Positions 23,906 to 30,885 of a DNA stretch of 32,250 nucleotides are shown here, piece by piece. Within the stretch, counting starts at the first letter, position 1; each line of letters starts with the position of its first letter. A program made the position numbers and the translations under genes. The DNA is from Acidimicrobiaceae bacterium (GTDB lineage Bacteria > Actinomycetota > Acidimicrobiia > Acidimicrobiales > Ilumatobacteraceae), in NCBI GenBank assembly GCA_002698945.1, contig NZZV01000153.1, forward strand, positions 1 to 32,250, written 5' to 3'. Under the pieces are notes generated by a model. It did no database searches, was not told the DNA's origin, and saw nothing but the letters and a program-made list of their open reading frames with translations.

Positions 23906-24727
23906 ATGGCACGTCCGGTTTGGAACGGCACGATCAGCTTCGGGCTGGTGGCGATCCCCATCAAGCTCTTCCATGCGGTCCGTCGGCAGAACATCTCGTT
24001 CAATCAGCTCGACGATCGCACGATGTCGCGGATCCGATACCAGAAGGTGTCGGCCGCGGACGGCGAGGTGGTCCCTGACGAGCACATCGTCAAGGGATAC
24101 GAGGTCTCGAAGGACCGCTACGTCGTCGTCGACACCGACGAGCTCGAACCGTTCATGCCGTCGACGACCAAGACGATCGATCTCGAGGAGTTCGTCGATC
24201 TCGAGGAGATCGATCCCGTGTACTTCGACTCGGCGTACTACGTCGCGCCGGGCGCCGATCCGAAGCCGTACGCGCTGCTGGCGCAGGCGATGGAACAGGC
24301 CGGCAAGGTGGCGATCGGCCGATTCGTGATGCGCAACAAGCAGTACACGGCGGCGATCCGGGCCGAGGACGGCCGACTCGTCATGTCGACGCTCGCCTAC
24401 GCGGACGAGGTGGTCGATCCGGCCTCGATCGAGGAGTTGCAAGGGCTCGACGAGATCGAGGTGACCAAGAAGGAATTGGCGATGGCCGAGTCGCTCGTCG
24501 ACTCGTTGACCGCGGCGTTCGAACCCGACAAGTACCACGACGAGTACCGCGAGCAGGTGCGCGAGCTGATCGAGAAGAAGGCTGCCGGCGAAGAGTTCAC
24601 GGTGCCCGACGAACCGCTCGAGAAGCCCAAGGTGGTCGACCTCATGGCCGCTCTCGAAGCGAGCGTCGCCAAGGCCAAAGAGGCACGTGGCGACTCGACC
24701 AAGTCGCGCAAGAAGAAGTCGGCCTGA
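23906..24727 (+). CDS. ku: Bacterial Ku DNA-end-binding protein
   Basis: Homodimeric ring that binds double-strand DNA ends and recruits LigD-type enzymes for non-homologous end joining. The 273-aa protein has the family N-terminus MARPVWNGTISFGLVAIPIKLF, the Ku core (RIRYQKVSAADGEVVPDEHIVKGYE, DPVYFDSAYYVAPG, KVAIGRFVMRNKQYTAAIRA) and the C-terminal KYHDEYREQVRELIEKKAAGE. A lysine-rich tail (KSRKKKSA) probably aids DNA binding. The ATG at 23906 begins the family consensus; the track adds 11 residues upstream. Seventeen bases separate it from the polymerase gene, so the two form an operon. Confidence 0.96.
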   Translation: MARPVWNGTISFGLVAIPIKLFHAVRRQNISFNQLDDRTMSRIRYQKVSAADGEVVPDEHIVKGYEVSKDRYVVVDTDELEPFMPSTTKTIDLEEFVDLEEIDPVYFDSAYYVAPGADPKPYALLAQAMEQAGKVAIGRFVMRNKQYTAAIRAEDGRLVMSTLAYADEVVDPASIEELQGLDEIEVTKKELAMAESLVDSLTAAFEPDKYHDEYREQVRELIEKKAAGEEFTVPDEPLEKPKVVDLMAALEASVAKAKEARGDSTKSRKKKSA

Positions 24728-24744
24728 ACCGGAGCTGATCGTTC

Positions 24745-25644
24745 GTGGCCGGCGTGGACGTCGAGATCGAGGGACGGACGATCTCGCTCAGCAACCTCGA
24801 CAAGGTGCTCTACCCGAGTGGGTTCACCAAGTCGCAGGTGATCGACTACATGGCACGCATCGCTCCCGTGGCGATCCCGCATCTGACCGGTCGGGCGTTG
24901 ACGTTCAAGCGGTTCCCCGACGGGACAGACACGAACGGCTTCTTCGAGAAGCGCTGCCCCGGGCACCGACCCCCATGGGTCGACGTCGCGCTCGGACCGG
25001 GCGATCGCAAGGGCGGCATCGAGTACTGCCGGATCGACGAGACCGCATCGATGGTGTGGGCGGCGAACATGGCCGCGCTCGAGTTGCACGCACCGATGGC
25101 CTGCGCCGACGACCTCGACGTGCCGCGGGCGCTCGTGTTCGACTTCGACCCGGGCGCTCCGGCCGCGATCGAGGAGTGCTGTTCGGTGGCGCTCGGCGTT
25201 CGAGACGTGTTGGCTTCGATCGACGTGCAGGGATGGTGCAAGACGTCGGGGTCGAAGGGCCTGCAGATGTACGTGCCGCTCAACACCGACGATGCCACCC
25301 ATGACGGAGCGGCCGACTTCGCGCTCGCCGTCGGCCAGGTGATGGAACGCCAACGGCCCGAGCAGGTCACGACGGTCATGGCCAAGTCCGAGCGACCCGG
25401 GAAGATCTTCATCGATTGGTCGCAGAACGCGTTCCACAAGACGACGATCGCCCCGTACTCGTTGCGAGCCCGGCCCGAGCCGACGGTGTCGACCCCGGTG
25501 ACGTGGGACGAGGTGCAGGCGTGCGCCGACGGCGATGCGGAGTTGCGCTTCACGAGCGACCAGGTACTCCAGCGGGTCGAGGACCACGGGGACCTCTTCG
25601 CCGACGTCCTGACGGTCGAACACGCGCTCCCCACGCCCGGCTGA
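24745..25644 (+). CDS. Stand-alone LigD-type polymerase (primase-polymerase) domain
   Basis: NHEJ polymerase domain that fills gaps and adds (ribo)nucleotides at broken ends. The 299 aa cover just one domain: LSNLDKVLYPSGFTKSQV, FKRFPDGTDTNGFFEKRCP, the catalytic acidic pair in VFDFDPG, the KTSGSKGL nucleotide-binding loop and the third Asp in IFIDWSQN, followed by KTTIAPYSLRARPEPTVSTP. There is no ligase or phosphoesterase domain, unlike the trifunctional LigD of Mycobacterium tuberculosis. The loop reads KGLQMY where that protein has His after KGL. A GGAG site lies 10 nt before the GTG. Operon with ku. Confidence 0.92.
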   Translation: MAGVDVEIEGRTISLSNLDKVLYPSGFTKSQVIDYMARIAPVAIPHLTGRALTFKRFPDGTDTNGFFEKRCPGHRPPWVDVALGPGDRKGGIEYCRIDETASMVWAANMAALELHAPMACADDLDVPRALVFDFDPGAPAAIEECCSVALGVRDVLASIDVQGWCKTSGSKGLQMYVPLNTDDATHDGAADFALAVGQVMERQRPEQVTTVMAKSERPGKIFIDWSQNAFHKTTIAPYSLRARPEPTVSTPVTWDEVQACADGDAELRFTSDQVLQRVEDHGDLFADVLTVEHALPTPG

Positions 25645-25778
25645 CCCACGGCTGAAGTCAGACTCGACCCGTTCCGTCACGGTGAGGTGGAGGGTCACGG
25701 TGCGTCGCCCGGAGGGCGGTTCGAGCACCGTTGGTGGGCGCCGACGGTGAACATTCTCTCACGCGTTGTGGGATTCCT

Positions 25779-25784
25779 GACGAT
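25779..25784 (+). promoter_or_regulatory. Possible -10 of the beta-lactamase-family gene
   Basis: GACGAT lies 6 nt before the ATG at 25791, in the same geometry as the ku and acyl-CoA dehydrogenase starts (GAGGGC-ATG context). The hexamer itself is a weak -10 match. The rest of the 146-bp gap holds a 9-bp direct repeat (GTCACGGTG) and nothing else clear. Confidence 0.3.
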
Positions 25785-25790
25785 GAGGGC

Positions 25791-27083
25791 ATGATGGTCA
25801 CCGTCATGTTCAGGTCGAGCTCACGGAGTTGGGACGTGGGGCGCCTCGGTGCCACCCTCGCGGTCGTCGCGTTGTTGACGGCCGCCTGTGGTCAGGCGCG
25901 CGCCGCCGCGCCGCCCGAGCCCGAGTTCACCAGTGGTGAACGCGCCGAGCCGACCGTGGTGTCGGTACCGCTCCCGAGCGAAGGCGACATCGTCCTGCCC
26001 GGCGATGTCGAGTCGGACGGATCGGACGTCGATGACGCCGGCGTCGAGTTCGACGTCGGGGACATGGTCGTGCTCGACGACGCCGGCAACGCGTCGCCGA
26101 ACCAGTCGGGTTGGGCCGCGTTCGACGCCGCCATGCAGCGGCGGCTCGGTGGCAATCAGGCCTCGTCGGTCGCGGTCATGATCGACGGTCAGGTGGTGCA
26201 CGCCGGAGCGTTCGGGGTGCGCGTCGCCGGGGGCGAGGCGGTCGAGACGACCGACCGGTTCCGGATCGCCAGCATCTCCAAGACGATCACGGCGATCGTC
26301 ACCATGCAGCTGGTCGAGGACGGGTTGCTGTCACTCGACGAGCCGGTCGGACAACTCCTCGTTGATCACCTGTCGCTCACCGGCCCCGACCCGGACGTGG
26401 CATCGACGACGGTTCGTGAGCTGTTGAGCCACACCGCCGGCTTCCCGCAGCACGAGGCGACGTTCTTCTCGAACGGCGCGACGTCGTGCACCGACGCCGC
26501 CATCAAGGGCCTCAGCACGAACGTCAACTCCGGGAACGGCTACCGCTACAGCAACATGAGCTACTGCGTGCTCGGTGTCCTGATCGAGGCGGTCACCGGT
26601 CAGGCGTACGAACGGGTGGTGGAGGAGCGGCTCCTCGATCCGCTCGGTATCGACGGCATGCGACTGACGTCGACCTACGAACTCGGACCCGACGAGGTGT
26701 CGCACTACCCGACGCCGAACCGCAACTTCATGGAAGTGCTCGGTGCCGCCGGGTCGTGGAACGCCACGCCGACCGACCTGGTGGCGATCATGAACTCGAT
26801 CGACCACGCCACGCCGGGGTGGAAGGCGATCTCCGAGGAGGCGGCGCGTTCGATGCGGTTCCGGATCGACACCGGCCAGCAGCCGGGCGGCTACGGGCTC
26901 GGGATCATCAACTACGAGAACGACACATTCGGGCACACCGGCACGATCCAGAACACCCATGCCATGGTGCTCCATCAGCCCGACGGGATCACGTGGGCCG
27001 TGACCGTCGCCGGCGGCACTCCGAGCGAGTCGGGAACCCTGCGCTCGATCGTGCGCAGCGCGCTCGCCGAGGCCTTCGGCTGA
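25791..27083 (+). CDS. Serine beta-lactamase/D-Ala-D-Ala carboxypeptidase-family lipoprotein
   Basis: Exported serine hydrolase of the beta-lactamase class C / penicillin-binding fold. A signal peptide ends at the lipobox-like LLTAAC near residue 28, so the protein is probably anchored to the membrane. An acidic low-complexity stretch (about 30-105) precedes the catalytic domain. The nucleophile motif SxxK is in IASISKTITA, the YxN motif is YSNMSY, and the third box is GHTG in place of KTG, as in many esterase-like members. The role could be peptidoglycan trimming, ester or peptide hydrolysis; true beta-lactamase activity is not implied. ATG 25791, 25794 or 25806 are possible starts; 430 aa from the first. 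Confidence 0.87.
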   Translation: MMVTVMFRSSSRSWDVGRLGATLAVVALLTAACGQARAAAPPEPEFTSGERAEPTVVSVPLPSEGDIVLPGDVESDGSDVDDAGVEFDVGDMVVLDDAGNASPNQSGWAAFDAAMQRRLGGNQASSVAVMIDGQVVHAGAFGVRVAGGEAVETTDRFRIASISKTITAIVTMQLVEDGLLSLDEPVGQLLVDHLSLTGPDPDVASTTVRELLSHTAGFPQHEATFFSNGATSCTDAAIKGLSTNVNSGNGYRYSNMSYCVLGVLIEAVTGQAYERVVEERLLDPLGIDGMRLTSTYELGPDEVSHYPTPNRNFMEVLGAAGSWNATPTDLVAIMNSIDHATPGWKAISEEAARSMRFRIDTGQQPGGYGLGIINYENDTFGHTGTIQNTHAMVLHQPDGITWAVTVAGGTPSESGTLRSIVRSALAEAFG

Positions 27084-27092
27084 GTGAAGGCC
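27071..27092 (+). terminator. Hairpin spanning the stop codon of the beta-lactamase-family gene
   Basis: GGCCTTC and GAAGGCC pair perfectly (7 bp) around an 8-nt loop that contains the TGA stop. There is no U tract. It lies between two convergent genes. Confidence 0.4.
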
Positions 27093-27132
27093 CCGGCGAA
27101 GCGGGACGTCGAGCAGGTGACGAACGAGTCGG

Positions 27133-27423
27133 TCAGCTGACGGGGACGACGACGAGGCGGGCTTCCTCGCCGGCACCCTGCACGTCGATCGCAGCACCGT
27201 CGAGCTGATCGGCGACTTCGGGAGCGACGCAGTAGGGGAGACCGTGTGCATCGCCCGTCTGGTCACCGTCGAACGGCGTCTCGACGAAGCCGATGCTGAT
27301 CGTGCCCGGCTGGCCGTCGGCATCCGAGCCTGCGACGCGCAGCGTGGCGTCATCGGGGATGCCGTCCTGCTGGTCACGAGCGTTCGTGAGCATCGACGCG
27401 GCGGTGGGAGTGAGGGTCAACAA
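27133..27423 (-). CDS. HesB/IscA-like small protein lacking the CGC cysteines
   Basis: A 96-aa protein similar to A-type iron-sulfur carriers: the start MLTLTPTAASMLTNARDQQ, the strand TLRVAG, the central PGTISIGFVETP and the late region VAPEVADQLDGAAIDVQG echo the HesB layout (L.G..ID). The three cluster-binding Cys of IscA are not conserved; the single Cys is in LPYCVAPEV and there is no C-terminal CGC. A structural role or a different ligand is therefore likely. I choose TTG 27423 over ATG 27432 because GAAAGG is 9 nt upstream of the TTG but abuts the ATG, and MLTLT matches the usual family N-terminus. Divergent from the PLP enzyme. Confidence 0.68.
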   Translation of the reverse strand: MLTLTPTAASMLTNARDQQDGIPDDATLRVAGSDADGQPGTISIGFVETPFDGDQTGDAHGLPYCVAPEVADQLDGAAIDVQGAGEEARLVVVPVS

Positions 27424-27432
27424 TGAGATCAT

Positions 27433-27438
27433 CCTTTC
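27433..27438 (-). promoter_or_regulatory. Ribosome binding site that decides the HesB-like start
   Basis: GAAAGG on the minus strand directly abuts the ATG at 27432, too close for initiation, but is 9 nt from the in-frame TTG at 27423. Confidence 0.5.
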
Positions 27439-27546
27439 GGGATGGTCGTGGGCGTGAATCGCGCGTACCCGGGTTGGCTCGCACGAAACATGAGCATTCT
27501 GTGTACCAAGATCGGGCGCGCGTCGCTACGTCGCTCAGCGGTTCGT

Positions 27547-27552
27547 TACGGT
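27547..27552 (+). promoter_or_regulatory. -10 box of the leaderless PLP-enzyme gene
   Basis: TACGGT lies 7 nt upstream of the ATG at 27560. The sequence and spacing are the same as at the SDR gene (11943). No -35 is evident. Confidence 0.5.
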
Positions 27553-27559
27553 GATCCGC

Positions 27560-28813
27560 ATGGATTTGCCCCAGCAGGGACGCGCGATCGACGACGTCAT
27601 CGCCGATCTGGCCGACAAGCGCACGGGTGATGCCCGCTGGCAGGACGGCCGCACGTTCGGGATGGTGTACGACGGCGGACCGTCGGTGCACGAGGTCGCG
27701 GAGCGAGCGGCCGTGATGTATCTGCACGAGAACGCGCTGAACACGATGGCGTTCCCGTCGTTGCGGTCGATCCAGAACGAGGTCGTCGACTGGACCGCCG
27801 GGCTGCTCCACGGTCCCGACACCGCGGCCGGGTTTCTCACCAGCGGTGGCACCGAGTCGATCCAGTGCGCGGTGCTCGCTGAGCGCGAGCGCGGGCGAGC
27901 CGAGCGAGGGATCCGTTCGGGTGAGATCGTCGTCGCCGAGTCGGCACACGCCGCGTTCCACAAGTCGGCCCACATGTACGACATGCCGATCCACTCTGCT
28001 CCGGTCCGCGACGACTGGACCGCCGACGTCGACGCGATGGCAGGGCTGGTCAACGAGAACACCGTGCTGGTGGTCGGCTCGGCGCCGCAGTACCCGCAGG
28101 GCGTCGTCGACGACATCCCGGCGATCGCGGCCCTGGCCGCCACGGTCGGCGCCAATTGTCACGTCGACGCGTGCATGGGTGGGTTCGTGCTCCCGTTCGT
28201 CGAGATGCTCGGCCGCGAGGTGCCCGTCTGGGACTTCCGGGTCGACGGGGTGCACAGCATCTCGGCCGACATCCACAAGCTCGGCTACGCACCCAAGGGC
28301 GTCTCGGTCATCCTGCACCGCACCAAGGAGTTGCGGAAGTACCAGACGTTTCTGTTCGACCAGTGGCTCGGGGGGTTCTACGGCTCACCCAACCTCCAGG
28401 GCACCCGTTCCGGCCTGCCGATGGCGTGTGCCTGGGCCGTGATGCAGCACCTCGGCGTCGACGGTTACGTCGACCTCACCCGCACGGTGCTCGACAACGC
28501 CGACCGGATGCGGGCGGGCATCGCCGCGATCGATGGTGTTCGCGTGCTGGGGGACGGGCAGTACCACCTCGTCGCGATGGCGTCCGACCCCGACGCCGCG
28601 GTGCCGATCGACGTGTTCGCGCTCGGCGACGCCCTAGCGAAGCGGGGCTGGCACCACGACCGGCAGGGTCCGCCCGACACGCTGCACTCGACGGTGAGCA
28701 ACACGAACACCGGCATGATCGACCAGTACCTCACCGATCTGGCCGAGTGTGTCGCCGAGGTCGGCGGCGCCACCACCGACGATCGCAGCACCAGCTACTC
28801 GACCGTCGACTGA
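27560..28813 (+). CDS. Sphingosine-1-phosphate-lyase-like PLP-dependent enzyme
   Basis: Group II PLP decarboxylase/lyase fold, 417 aa. Visible family features: AFPSLRSIQNEVVDWTAGLL, TSGGTESIQCAVLAER (phosphate-binding loop), AESAHAAFHKSAHM (His that stacks on the PLP ring), HVDACMGGFVLPF (Asp that binds the pyridine N) and the Schiff-base lysine in SADIHKLGYAPKG. LGGFYGSPNLQGTRSG matches the corresponding part of sphingosine-1-phosphate lyases better than glutamate decarboxylases. Soluble, without the membrane anchor of eukaryotic lyases. Substrate in this organism is unknown: a long-chain base phosphate or another amino acid derivative. The ATG at 27560 is supported by the -10. Its 3' end overlaps the next gene by 19 bp. 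Confidence 0.88.
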   Translation: MDLPQQGRAIDDVIADLADKRTGDARWQDGRTFGMVYDGGPSVHEVAERAAVMYLHENALNTMAFPSLRSIQNEVVDWTAGLLHGPDTAAGFLTSGGTESIQCAVLAERERGRAERGIRSGEIVVAESAHAAFHKSAHMYDMPIHSAPVRDDWTADVDAMAGLVNENTVLVVGSAPQYPQGVVDDIPAIAALAATVGANCHVDACMGGFVLPFVEMLGREVPVWDFRVDGVHSISADIHKLGYAPKGVSVILHRTKELRKYQTFLFDQWLGGFYGSPNLQGTRSGLPMACAWAVMQHLGVDGYVDLTRTVLDNADRMRAGIAAIDGVRVLGDGQYHLVAMASDPDAAVPIDVFALGDALAKRGWHHDRQGPPDTLHSTVSNTNTGMIDQYLTDLAECVAEVGGATTDDRSTSYSTVD

Positions 28814-29439
28814 CTCCCGTCCCAGCCGTCGCTCGACGGATCGAGCGACTCGAGCGCTGCCTGATCCCGCTCGGGGAGCGCCGGTCGGAGGACCTCCAAC
28901 CGTTTCCAGTCGGGGATGGGCGGTTCGTGATCGAGGCGCGGCGCGAACTTCGAGATCTCGCCGCCGATGTGGATGTACCGCCCGCAGTTCGGGAACGCCC
29001 GCTCGACGGTCACGATCAGCACCGCCTGTGCACCGACGTGGCGTTCGACGTCGGCCGCGTTGGTGGAGACGACGCCCGTGCCCTGCACGCGCATCCGCCA
29101 CGGTCGGTCGGTGTCGATGAACAACAATGCGACCCGCCCGGTGTCGACGACGTTGCCGAGGGTGCGCCACATGCCGTTGCCGTCGTAGCTCGGGATGCGG
29201 AGCTCGGTCGGGCTCACCACCTCGACGAACCCGACGTCGCCGCCCTTGTACGACACGTCCGGCCAGCCGTCGGCGTCGACGGTCGAGATCCACACCGTCG
29301 ACTGTGCCCGGATCAGGTCGACGTCCTCGTCGGTCAGCTCGTGATGAATCGTGAACGTCTGGAGCGCGTCCGCCAGCCGCCGCGAGTCGAACTCGTCCTG
29401 CAGCGCCCGCGCCCCGCCTCCATACAGCACCCCGGTCAT
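28795..29439 (-). CDS. Pyridoxamine 5'-phosphate oxidase-like FMN split-barrel protein
   Basis: A 214-aa flavin-binding split-barrel protein. The core LIRAQSTVWISTVDADGWPDVSYKGGDVGFVEVV, the strand ELRIPSYDGNGMWRTLGNV and the RVALLFIDTDRPWRMRVQGTG region are typical of the PNPOx-like family; FMN or F420 may be the cofactor. The later AFPNCGRYIHIGG segment is seen in a subfamily of about this length. True pyridoxine oxidation is not implied, though the neighbour uses PLP. ATG 29439; a CAGACT hexamer lies 6 nt upstream. It converges with the PLP enzyme and the two share 19 bp of coding DNA at their ends. Confidence 0.85.
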   Translation of the reverse strand: MTGVLYGGGARALQDEFDSRRLADALQTFTIHHELTDEDVDLIRAQSTVWISTVDADGWPDVSYKGGDVGFVEVVSPTELRIPSYDGNGMWRTLGNVVDTGRVALLFIDTDRPWRMRVQGTGVVSTNAADVERHVGAQAVLIVTVERAFPNCGRYIHIGGEISKFAPRLDHEPPIPDWKRLEVLRPALPERDQAALESLDPSSDGWDGSQSTVE

Positions 29440-29445
29440 GCATCC

Positions 29446-29451
29446 AGTCTG
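29446..29451 (-). promoter_or_regulatory. Possible -10 box of the leaderless split-barrel gene
   Basis: CAGACT on the minus strand lies 6 nt before the ATG at 29439, with a weak -35-like TGGCGT 17 bp further upstream. It resembles the CACACT box of the NTF2-like gene and the CACTCT box at 31419. Confidence 0.38.
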
Positions 29452-29719
29452 ACCGCGAACCGACCCTCACGCCACCGATCACCGTCGGAGCCGAGTCACT
29501 CGAGCCGTGACTTGCCGCTCTTCGCGGGCGGTCACACGTGTCGGTGGCCACGGCCATCTGCCCGTGTCGGCCAACTCCCGGCGATGTCCACGGCGACGGT
29601 GAGTGGCCGTAGATCTGATCAGTGGAGTGACCTTCAGCCGGCGTTGGAAGGCACCCGTCAACGATCAAAAGTCCGAGCGTTGTGGGACACCGGACCGAGC
29701 ATCTACGTGCCGTACGCGA

Positions 29720-29762
29720 GCGGTCGCGGGCGAATGGCGCGACCGCGATATGTGCGGTCGCG
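29720..29762. repeat. Triple 9-bp inverted/direct repeat able to form two exclusive hairpins
   Basis: GCGGTCGCG, CGCGACCGC and GCGGTCGCG are separated by 9 and 7 nt. The middle copy is the exact reverse complement of both outer copies, so either hairpin has a perfect 9-bp stem and only one can form at a time. Confidence 0.75.
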
Positions 29763-29882
29763 AGCTGGCCTTGAGGAGCTCCGTCCTTGTCGGGAAACGC
29801 CGACTTCCGATCCCGCCTTGCCGATCGGTGGTTGATGAGAACTTGAGCCGGGTATGCCGAACGGTGCGGCGGCCTCTGCGGA

Positions 29883-30782
29883 GTGCTGCCGTCAAGCAAC
29901 AAAAGGGGGCACTCAGCCATTCTGTCATCTCACCGATGCATCGCATTCCTCACCGTTTCATCGCTCGCTGTCATGTCGGCGTGCGGATCTGACGAGTCAG
30001 CGTCAACAGACTCACTCGATACGACCATCGCTCCGTCATCCAGCGTTGCGCCGACGACGACTTCATCGACCAGCGAGCCGTCTGAAACGACGGAAGCGCC
30101 GACGACGACAGTGCCGGAGACGACCGAAGCTCCAAGCACCACGAACGCGCCGGCAACGATGGCACCGGAAACGACTGAGCCCCCGACGACCACCGGTGCC
30201 ACCCAAACGACTGATGCTCCAACGACCACCCGCGCAACCGAGCCGGCACCCGCCGGGGCGGAGGGCGCGCTCGACTTCAACCTTGATGGCGAGCCCGGAG
30301 CCACCCCGACGGTGTTCGGATACGCCGCCCTGACCGAGGTGGACGAAACAGCGCTCGTCGAGGATGTCAGTGAGGCACTGGGCGATGTGGACGCCGACAC
30401 CAGCTGGGTGCCGATGCCAGCCGACTACGCCTGCACCGGTGCTTCCGAGTACCGGTCGCTGCTGTGGGACGACATCCGCTACGTACTCGCCCGTCGCGAG
30501 GGCCCTGCCGGATTGACCTATCTTGCCGGGTGGACCATCGGAGACACGGCGCTGACATTTTCGCCGCCGCTCGACGCCGAGATCACCGAAGCCAGCGGGA
30601 TCACGACCGACGACGGGATCGGGCTCGGGACATCAGCCGACCGCTTGGAGAACCTCGACTGGGATCAGTCCTGGCGCCAGGGCGATCGGTTTCTCGGACT
30701 CGCGGGTCTTGGGCCGGTGATCTTCCAACTCGACACCTCCAATCAAGTGGTGGGAATGAGCTACGAGCAGAACGACTGCTGA
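29883..30782 (+). CDS. Putative lipoprotein with Thr/Pro/Glu-rich linker
   Basis: I do not recognise a named family. The protein has a lipoprotein signal peptide ending in VMSACGS, then a low-complexity linker (about residues 45-125, repeats of ETTEAPTTT type) that may span the cell wall and be glycosylated, and a C-terminal globular domain of about 170 residues (ALDFNLDGEPG onwards) with two Cys, one being the last residue. ITTDDGIGLGTSADRLENL is a recurrent motif in actinobacterial secreted proteins. The start is uncertain: GTG 29883 has no ribosome binding site, while AGGGGG (29904-29909) is 9 nt upstream of an in-frame ATT at 29919 that would give a more normal signal peptide. Confidence 0.75.
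   Translation: MLPSSNKRGHSAILSSHRCIAFLTVSSLAVMSACGSDESASTDSLDTTIAPSSSVAPTTTSSTSEPSETTEAPTTTVPETTEAPSTTNAPATMAPETTEPPTTTGATQTTDAPTTTRATEPAPAGAEGALDFNLDGEPGATPTVFGYAALTEVDETALVEDVSEALGDVDADTSWVPMPADYACTGASEYRSLLWDDIRYVLARREGPAGLTYLAGWTIGDTALTFSPPLDAEITEASGITTDDGIGLGTSADRLENLDWDQSWRQGDRFLGLAGLGPVIFQLDTSNQVVGMSYEQNDC
30051..30258 (+). repeat. Imperfect Thr-rich codon repeats in the lipoprotein linker
   Basis: Degenerate tandem units encoding variants of ETTEAPTTT, built mostly from ACG and ACC threonine codons. The exact borders are approximate. Such tracts vary in length between strains by slippage. Confidence 0.6.
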
Positions 30783-30812
30783 GACCCCGTACTGCCATTG
30801 CCGTTCGGCTCG

Positions 30813-30839
30813 CAGACCCCCGGGGGAAGCTGGAGTCTG
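30813..30839. terminator. Dyad after the lipoprotein gene
   Basis: CAGAC (30813-30817) and GTCTG (30835-30839) flank the palindrome CCCCCGGGGG (30817-30826). It lies 30 bp after the stop; weak candidate terminator. Confidence 0.25.
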
Positions 30840-30852
30840 GCGACCCGGTGCG

Positions 30853-30880
30853 TATGGTCGAAGGGAGCGAGAGATAGGAG
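30853..30880 (+). promoter_or_regulatory. -10 and Shine-Dalgarno of the small ORF at 30886
   Basis: TATGGT (30853-30858) is a good -10, and AGGAG (30876-30880) lies 5 nt before the GTG at 30886. No clear -35. Together they make the small ORF credible. Confidence 0.45.
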
Positions 30881-30885
30881 CCAAC

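Larger units (their letters stand above)
29440..29882. other. 443-bp intergenic region rich in dyads, no convincing gene
   Basis: No ORF here has protein-like composition or a good start. The region holds two three-part inverted-repeat sets. One is AGTCAC (29494-29499), GTGACT (29507-29512) and GTCAC (29531-29535). The other is GCGGTCGCG (29720-29728), CGCGACCGC (29738-29746) and GCGGTCGCG (29754-29762). Other signals are an ACACGTGT palindrome (29534-29541) and a weak promoter-like TTGATG-15-TATGCC (29832-29858) facing the lipoprotein. It could hold a structured RNA, regulatory sites or gene remnants. Confidence 0.5.

Noticed and set aside
25791-27083. Antibiotic-resistance beta-lactamase
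   Set aside because: The third active-site box is GHTG rather than KTG and the protein has an acidic linker, which fits general serine hydrolases of this fold; resistance cannot be inferred.
29479-29661. 60-aa minus-strand ORF in the intergenic region
   Set aside because: Short, basic, no ribosome binding site or promoter, and it runs through the inverted repeats.
28156-29835. 559-aa plus-strand ORF over the PLP-enzyme and split-barrel genes
   Set aside because: Out of frame with the PLP enzyme and antisense to the split-barrel gene; sequence is Arg/His-rich without motifs.
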